NCBI RefSeq assembly: GCF_026212465.1
Contig: NC_080048.1
Location: 20,678,160-20,742,159, forward strand
Direction of reading: 5' to 3'
Length of the DNA stretch: 64,000 bases
Origin: Amaranthus tricolor
Taxonomy: Eukaryota > Streptophyta > Magnoliopsida > Caryophyllales > Amaranthaceae
In this document: piece by piece, positions 63,052-64,000 of the stretch
How positions within the stretch are numbered: position 1 is the first letter of the stretch
Layout of the letters: every line of letters starts with the position of its first letter
Notes under the pieces: generated by a model
Databases searched by the model: none
Told to the model about the DNA's origin: nothing
The model's input: only the letters and a program-made list of their open reading frames with translations
Made by a program: the position numbers and the translations under genes

Positions 63052-64000
63052 GTTGCGGTTTTATGGGTTTTTTACGCTTTTTTTTGCACTTTCGCGCATA
63101 AAGTATTTCAAAGTTGGTTTGTCTTGCACGAAAATTGGCACACGACACTATTTTGTATATGCTACTAATTTCGTGTTAAGTTGCAATTTTAATGGTTTTT
63201 ATAACGCTTTTTTTTGCAATTTCGCGCATAAAGTAGTTCAAACTTTGTTTGTTTTGCACGAAACTTGGCACACGACACTATTTGGTATATATTATTGTGT
63301 TGAAGTGGTTAGAAATTAAAATCATAGTCATATGCTAGAAAATTACATGTTAAGTTGCGATTTTATGGGTTTTTAAGCTTTTTTCGCACTTTCGCGCATA
63401 AAGTAGCTCAAACATGGTTTGTTTTGCTCGAAACTTGGCACACAACACTATTCGATATATATTAGTGTGTTGAAGTGGTTAGAATTAAATATCATAGTCG
63501 TATGCAAGAAATTTCGTATTAAGTTGCGATTTCATGGGTTTTTTAAGCTTTTTTTTTGCAATTTCGCGCATAAAGTATCTCGAACTTGGTTTGTATTGCA
63601 CGAAACATGGCACGTGACACTATTTGGTATGTATTAATGTGTTGAAGTGGTTTAGAATTGAAAATCATAGTCATATGCTAGAAATTTCGTGTTAAGTTGC
63701 GATTTTATGGGTTTTTTAACGCTTTTTTTTGCACTTTCGCGCATAAAGTACCTCAAACTTGGTTTGTTTTGCATGAAACTTGGCATACGACACTATTTAG
63801 TATAAATTATTGTGTTGAAGTGGTTAGAAATTAAAATCATCGTCATATGCTAGAAATTACGTGTTAAGTAGCGATTTTATGAGTTTTTAAGCTTTTTTGG
63901 CTCTTTCGCGCATAAAGTAGCTAAACTTTGTTTGTTTTGCACGAAACTTGGCACACAACACTATTCGATATATATTAGAGTGATGAAGTGGTTAAAATTG
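63052..64000 (-). repeat. 1.83-kb HOR of block 4, copy 3 (cut by window end)
   Basis: The first 949 bp of a third copy, with the truncated monomer at about 63160. It follows copies 1 and 2 monomer by monomer until the window ends. Confidence 0.87.

Larger units (their letters stand above)
59393..64000 (-). repeat. 169-bp satellite array, block 4, opposite orientation
   Basis: About 27 monomers, all reverse-complemented relative to blocks 1-3 (CTAGAAATTTCG, CATAGTCATATG, GGTTTGTTTTGCACG). No orientation change occurs inside the block. Two monomer subfamilies mostly alternate. The array continues past the window end. Confidence 0.96.

Noticed and set aside
59393..64000. Large hairpin or palindrome between block 3 and block 4
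   Set aside because: The two sides are the same satellite in opposite orientation, but HOR types differ and a gap of unknown size separates them. A specific inverted duplication is not supported.
63000..64000. Telomere or subtelomere junction
   Set aside because: No TTTAGGG-type repeats are visible in any block or at the window end.

Overview
This window is plant heterochromatin. About 54 kb of the 64 kb is one AT-rich tandem satellite with a basic period of 169 bp (roughly 320 monomers). The only other sequence is one Ty1/copia LTR retrotransposon of the Sirevirus type (38595-47991) and two 100-base runs of N. I see no host gene, tRNA, rRNA or telomere repeat. The retrotransposon family (initiator-Met primer site, gag-pol in one frame, an extra 'plant transposon protein'-like frame after RNase H) places the sequence in a flowering plant, probably a eudicot; I cannot name the species. 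A monomer near nucleosome length, layered higher-order repeats and no genes fit a centromeric, pericentromeric or subtelomeric array, but nothing here proves centromere function.

Layout. Block 1 (1-13247, forward) holds three copies of a multi-kilobase higher-order repeat (HOR): 5.55 kb, 4.55 kb, and a partial copy cut by the first gap. Block 2 (13348-38594, forward) holds a 6-monomer 1.03-kb HOR, a direct duplication of about 10 kb (A at 13348-23555, C at 27780-38129, offset about 14.43-14.59 kb) with a shuffled segment B between, and the first of three 2.4-2.9-kb HOR units. The retrotransposon sits at the end of that unit. Block 3 (47992-59292, forward) continues with the other two units and then changes near 54 kb to monomers of block-1 type. 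After the second gap, block 4 (59393-64000) is in the opposite orientation and consists of a 1.83-kb, 11-monomer HOR.

The retrotransposon is transcribed on the minus strand and is structurally complete: 5-bp target duplication ATAAT, LTRs of 1322 and 1324 bp, a TATA box in each LTR, a primer binding site and a polypurine tract with a second copy 0.5 kb inside. Its genes are dead. Gag has lost its C-terminal half and zinc knuckle, gag-pol carries four in-frame stops and one frameshift, and the extra 3' frame has an in-frame TGA. The LTRs differ at only 12 bases and two 1-bp indels, so the insertion is young. The simplest reading is that an already defective copy was mobilised in trans.

Most open frames in the satellite are reverse-strand accidents of the repeat and are not annotated. 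Many single-base indels around the first gap, absent from the duplicate copy next to the retrotransposon, suggest locally poor assembly polish; fine-scale differences there need caution.
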